Under the pieces are notes generated by a model. The model was not told the DNA's origin. It saw only the letters and a list, made by a program, of their open reading frames with translations, and did not search any database. A DNA stretch of 7,527 nucleotides. Origin: Chloroflexota bacterium (GTDB lineage: Bacteria; Chloroflexota; Dehalococcoidia; UBA2979). The stretch's first letter is position 1. Every line of letters starts with the position of its first letter. This document shows, piece by piece, positions 5,680-7,527 of this stretch. Position numbers and translations under genes: made by a program. The stretch is taken from contig PAJB01000012.1 in assembly GCA_002710905.1 (NCBI GenBank), positions 81,413 to 88,939 on the forward strand, given 5' to 3'.

Positions 5680-5696
5680 CGCTAGGAAACGCTAGG
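5680..5696. repeat. CGCTAGG direct repeat at right edge of GC-rich block
   Basis: Two copies of CGCTAGG (5680-5686 and 5690-5696) separated by AAA, period 10. They lie at the last GC-rich bases before the sequence turns AT-rich. Confidence 0.5.
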
Positions 5697-5723
5697 GCTT
5701 ATTACCCTCTTTGCCCCTTTTTT
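5694..5723 (+). terminator. weak candidate terminator after the lipoprotein gene
   Basis: AGGGC (5694-5698) can pair with GCCC (5713-5716), and six T residues follow at 5718-5723. The stem is only 4-5 bp with a loop of about 14 nt, so the structure is weak. It also straddles the right junction, so it would be a composite of both DNAs. Confidence 0.2.
5706..5715 (+). repeat. right copy of direct repeat flanking the GC-rich block
   Basis: CCTCTTTGCC, identical to 4211-4220. AT-rich DNA resumes directly after it. Confidence 0.6.
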
Positions 5724-5777
5724 CAAGATACTTCATTAAATCATTTACAACTTTTATAAATAGACTAATGCAATCTT

Positions 5778-5820
5778 AATCTCAACTAAGGTTGAAGATT
5801 GTTTAGCTATCTTAGAAGAT
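5778..5820 (+). promoter_or_regulatory. hairpin and dyad upstream of the cupin gene
   Basis: AATCTCAAC (5778-5786) pairs with GTTGAAGATT (5791-5800) in 9 pairs with one bulged A and a 4-base loop. A second dyad, ATCTT-AG-AAGAT, lies at 5809-5820. Both fall between possible promoter elements (TTTACA 5744-5749, TATAAA 5755-5760) and the ribosome site at 5829-5834. They could be an operator or a leader structure; no T-run follows, so not a terminator. Confidence 0.3.
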
Positions 5821-5841
5821 TAGTTCTGAAGGGATGTTGAA

Positions 5842-6192
5842 ATGCACATACATAATCTTTATGAAGATGATAACGGCGAATCACATTTTAGAGATATTGA
5901 AATCGAATGGGCAGAAGATAGAAGTTATGGTCAGTTGTCAGAAACATTACCAGCTAATGGGATGATCTGTCGACGTACGAGCGGAGATTATGACTTAGAT
6001 TGGCATAATGCCCCGAGACGACAATATATTATTAACCTAGATGCAGCGGTCAAAATAACAGCAAGTGACGGAGAAGCACGTATTATTCAGGCAGGAGAAA
6101 TATTTTTAGTAGAAGATGTTCATGGTAAAGGACATCGGTCTGCTGCAGTCGATGGAAAAGAAAGACACTCTTTATTCATTCCTGTTGAATAA
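5842..6192 (+). CDS. small single-domain cupin protein
   Basis: 116 residues. The core DWHNAPRRQYIINLD (53-67) followed by GEARIIQAGEIFLVEDVHGKGH (77-98) is the pattern of small cupins annotated as conserved cupin-domain proteins. The first cupin motif is reduced to His55 with Gln61 nearby. The second gives the G-x5-D-x-x-G-x-G-H arrangement ending at His98, with His94 also available. A metal site with fewer than the usual three histidines is likely, and the substrate is unknown. Start ATG at 5842 with AAGGGA seven bases upstream. The gene ends in tandem stops TAA-TAA. It is the first AT-rich gene after the GC-rich block, a monocistron facing the PAC2 gene. Confidence 0.8.
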   Translation: MHIHNLYEDDNGESHFRDIEIEWAEDRSYGQLSETLPANGMICRRTSGDYDLDWHNAPRRQYIINLDAAVKITASDGEARIIQAGEIFLVEDVHGKGHRSAAVDGKERHSLFIPVE

Positions 6193-6195
6193 TAA

Positions 6196-6218
6196 GTAGC
6201 AACTATATTATTTGCTGC
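6196..6218. other. hairpin between convergent cupin and PAC2 genes
   Basis: GTAGCAA (6196-6202) and TTGCTGC (6212-6218) can form seven pairs (one G-U) around a 9-base loop, directly after the cupin stop codons. Neither strand has a good T-run after it, so it may be only a weak bidirectional terminator or a 3' stabilising stem. Confidence 0.3.
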
Positions 6219-6252
6219 AATGTATCATTGTTGTGAAATTTTGTAATTACCA

Positions 6253-7161
6253 TCAAGGAGTTTCGTCTCTACTTTCTTTAAGAAAATCCTCAACATCGCC
6301 AATAATTTCAGTACTTGAAGGCAAGGGGATTTCTGCGTCTTCATTTGAAGTAAATTGATCTTGTAATACTATATTTGATTTATCATATTCAGATTCCAAA
6401 TCTTGAATATAAGAAGTAGATTCTGGAGATGATTTCAGGGCAGTCTCAACCTGCTCAATGAAGTTTGTTTTTTTCAAATCTAATTTACTCAATGGAGTTT
6501 TTGTATTAAATGCCATATCTATTTTTTTAACAATTGATTCAATCACGTTGGGGTTTGTGCCAAAGCTTAAATAATGGGGCATTAATGCCCACAAACTTGC
6601 ATTATCAATATTTTTTTCTCGAACCATTAAATTGATAATTCCAGTGATGCCAGTAGGCCCTTGGTATCGGTATGAAGGTGCCTTCAGGTCAAAAAGTTTC
6701 TCAAACTTACTGTCAGATGCAGAAAGATTGAGAATAACTGGGCGTGTATGAGGTATCGCTGCTGGTTGAGCACCAAACGTTAAAGTTGTTGTGCAATTAA
6801 ATAAATCTATGGTTTCAATAATCACTTCTGTAAACGTTTTCCATTTTAGATTTGGTTCAGACGCAGCTAGTAAAATAAAGTCTCTATCTGTATTAGGAGG
6901 TTGTGCATGATAAATTGTCGGAACAGGCCATTCAATAGCTCGCTTGTCATTTTTCAATTTAACTTGCGGTCGAGTCATTGAATAGTCATAAAAAGGATCC
7001 GGATCTATCTCAATAATTGGCTTTGCTTTCCATGCATCAATCAAATATTCTATTGATGCAGCGGCAGCGCCAGTGGTATCACTGAATCCCTTAAAAGAAG
7101 CCAAGAAAACAGCATTTTTTGTAGGCTTAATTTCATCTAAAAGTTTAATTGAATCATGCAT
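6253..7161 (-). CDS. PAC2 family protein (proteasome-assembly-chaperone-like)
   Basis: 302 residues, the usual size of actinobacterial PAC2 proteins. The N-terminus has the family opening FLASFKGFSDTTGAAAAS (19-36), and EIDPDPFYDYSMTRPQVKL (51-69) matches the 'D-D-x-x-D-Y-x-x-x-R-P' stretch. A middle segment TTTLTFGAQPAAIPHTRP carries the second half of the fold. The C-terminal tail, about 275-302, is acidic and ends LPSSTEIIGDVEDFLKESRD, as in actinobacterial members ('LPSxxExxxDxExFL'). Homologues resemble eukaryotic proteasome assembly chaperone 2; in bacteria the role is not settled. The tail ends DETP and lacks an HbYX-type proteasome-docking end. Start ATG at 7161 with a weak GGTGA upstream. 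It is on the same strand as the YqaA-like gene, with a 68-bp gap that holds a possible TAGAAT -10. Confidence 0.88.
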   Translation of the reverse strand: MHDSIKLLDEIKPTKNAVFLASFKGFSDTTGAAAASIEYLIDAWKAKPIIEIDPDPFYDYSMTRPQVKLKNDKRAIEWPVPTIYHAQPPNTDRDFILLAASEPNLKWKTFTEVIIETIDLFNCTTTLTFGAQPAAIPHTRPVILNLSASDSKFEKLFDLKAPSYRYQGPTGITGIINLMVREKNIDNASLWALMPHYLSFGTNPNVIESIVKKIDMAFNTKTPLSKLDLKKTNFIEQVETALKSSPESTSYIQDLESEYDKSNIVLQDQFTSNEDAEIPLPSSTEIIGDVEDFLKESRDETP

Positions 7162-7229
7162 TTGCTATCACCAATCCATACAATTCTACACTATCATTGA
7201 TTTTGTATTCGATACAGTTTAATAATAAT

Positions 7230-7527
7230 TTATATTTTCCGAATTTCTTTTATTCCAATTATTATTAATACTATTATTATAATTCCACTCAAAATAAAAG
7301 TTACTTGACTTGTAAAAACAATATTTAATAAGTCATTAAATTGATCTCCAAATAAAAATATTGTTAATGCAACAGAAAAAAAACGTATGCTTCGACCAAT
7401 TATTGATGCCACTACAAATTTTTTCAGATCATATTGTAGTATTCCTGCTGAAATAGAAAATACCTTATAAGGAATAGGTGTGATGCCTGCAAGAATTATT
7501 GCGTAAAATCCATATCGATCAAAAAGG
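7230..7527 (-). CDS. YqaA/DedA-type (VTT domain) membrane protein, C-terminal part, cut by right edge
   Basis: The reading frame is open from base 7526 to the stop at 7230, giving the last 98 residues; the N-terminus lies outside the window. It contains LFDRYGFYAIILAGITPIPY followed by KVFSISAGIL, then VVASIIGRSIRFF. This is the hallmark of the YqaA branch of the SNARE-associated / VTT membrane family ('G-F-T-P-I-P-Y-K … S-x-x-G-R-x-x-R-F'). Two further membrane helices follow, about TIFLF… and FILSGIIIIVLIIIGI, with a basic KEIRKI end on the cytoplasmic side. Such proteins are probably lipid or small-solute transporters or scramblases of the inner membrane. A GTG at 7412 lies inside the conserved motif and is not the true start. 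Downstream on the same strand is the PAC2 gene. Confidence 0.85.
   Translation of the reverse strand, partial: LFDRYGFYAIILAGITPIPYKVFSISAGILQYDLKKFVVASIIGRSIRFFSVALTIFLFGDQFNDLLNIVFTSQVTFILSGIIIIVLIIIGIKEIRKI

Larger units (their letters stand above)
4211..5705. other. GC-rich block of about 1.5 kb between direct repeats (possible transferred segment or chimeric join)
   Basis: Sampled lines in this block are near 63% GC, against 35-38% in genes on both sides, and the coding frame has strongly G/C-ending codons. Both edges are abrupt, within tens of bases, and are bracketed by an exact 10-bp direct repeat whose copies start 1495 bp apart. The block holds one gene and no integrase, transposase or terminal inverted repeats. 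It begins about 290 bp beyond the tRNA cluster. Either it was acquired recently from a high-GC organism, by end-joining or an element without its own recombinase, or the window joins two sources. Amelioration has clearly not occurred. Confidence 0.75.

Noticed and set aside
1..7527. CRISPR array, toxin-antitoxin pair, restriction or phage-defence genes
   Set aside because: No regularly spaced repeats, and none of the recognisable products belongs to such systems.

Overview
The window looks like a low-GC bacterial chromosome segment, probably from a streamlined marine actinobacterium of the Candidatus Actinomarina / Acidimicrobiia kind. This is inference from three things: a PAC2 (proteasome-assembly-chaperone-like) gene of actinobacterial type, a leaderless-type start, and short intergenic gaps in DNA of about 35-38% GC by eye. 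Four tRNA genes with encoded CCA and several Shine-Dalgarno starts fit Bacteria. The lineage is not proven.

Layout, left to right. At 1-101 (-) is the first part of an MFS transporter that runs off the left edge. A small secreted or anchored cupredoxin-like protein follows at 148-570 (-). Divergent from it is a two-module VOC (glyoxalase / methylmalonyl-CoA-epimerase-like) protein at 690-1526 (+), which converges on a PPOX-type FMN/F420 split-barrel protein at 1536-1925 (-). Glutamate dehydrogenase lies at 2059-3291 (+) and ends one base from a convergent zinc-ribbon gene at 3293-3505 (-). That zinc-ribbon gene sits directly behind a four-gene tRNA operon, all on the minus strand and transcribed in the order Trp, Leu, Gly, Cys (3915 down to 3520). 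An AT-rich gap (3917-4202) leads to the most striking object: a block of about 1.5 kb at roughly 63% GC (about 4211-5705) carrying one large gene for an unrecognised acidic lipoprotein (4281-5651, +). The block is bracketed by an exact 10-bp direct repeat. Composition drops back at once to AT-rich DNA with a small cupin gene (5842-6192, +), the PAC2 gene (6253-7161, -) and the C-terminal 98 residues of a YqaA/DedA-type membrane protein (7230-7527, -) cut by the right edge.

The AT-rich genes look like ordinary core metabolism and do not form one pathway: ammonium/glutamate interconversion, redox cofactor enzymes, proteasome-associated chaperoning and translation. Three things deserve a second look. 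First, the GC-rich single-gene block is either a very recent acquisition or a chimeric join. Second, the tRNA-Gly shows a paired change at positions 19 and 56. Third, the tRNA-Cys and zinc-ribbon mRNA are packed so tightly that tRNA 3' processing would create the mRNA 5' end. I found no CRISPR array, integrase, transposase or toxin-antitoxin pair.
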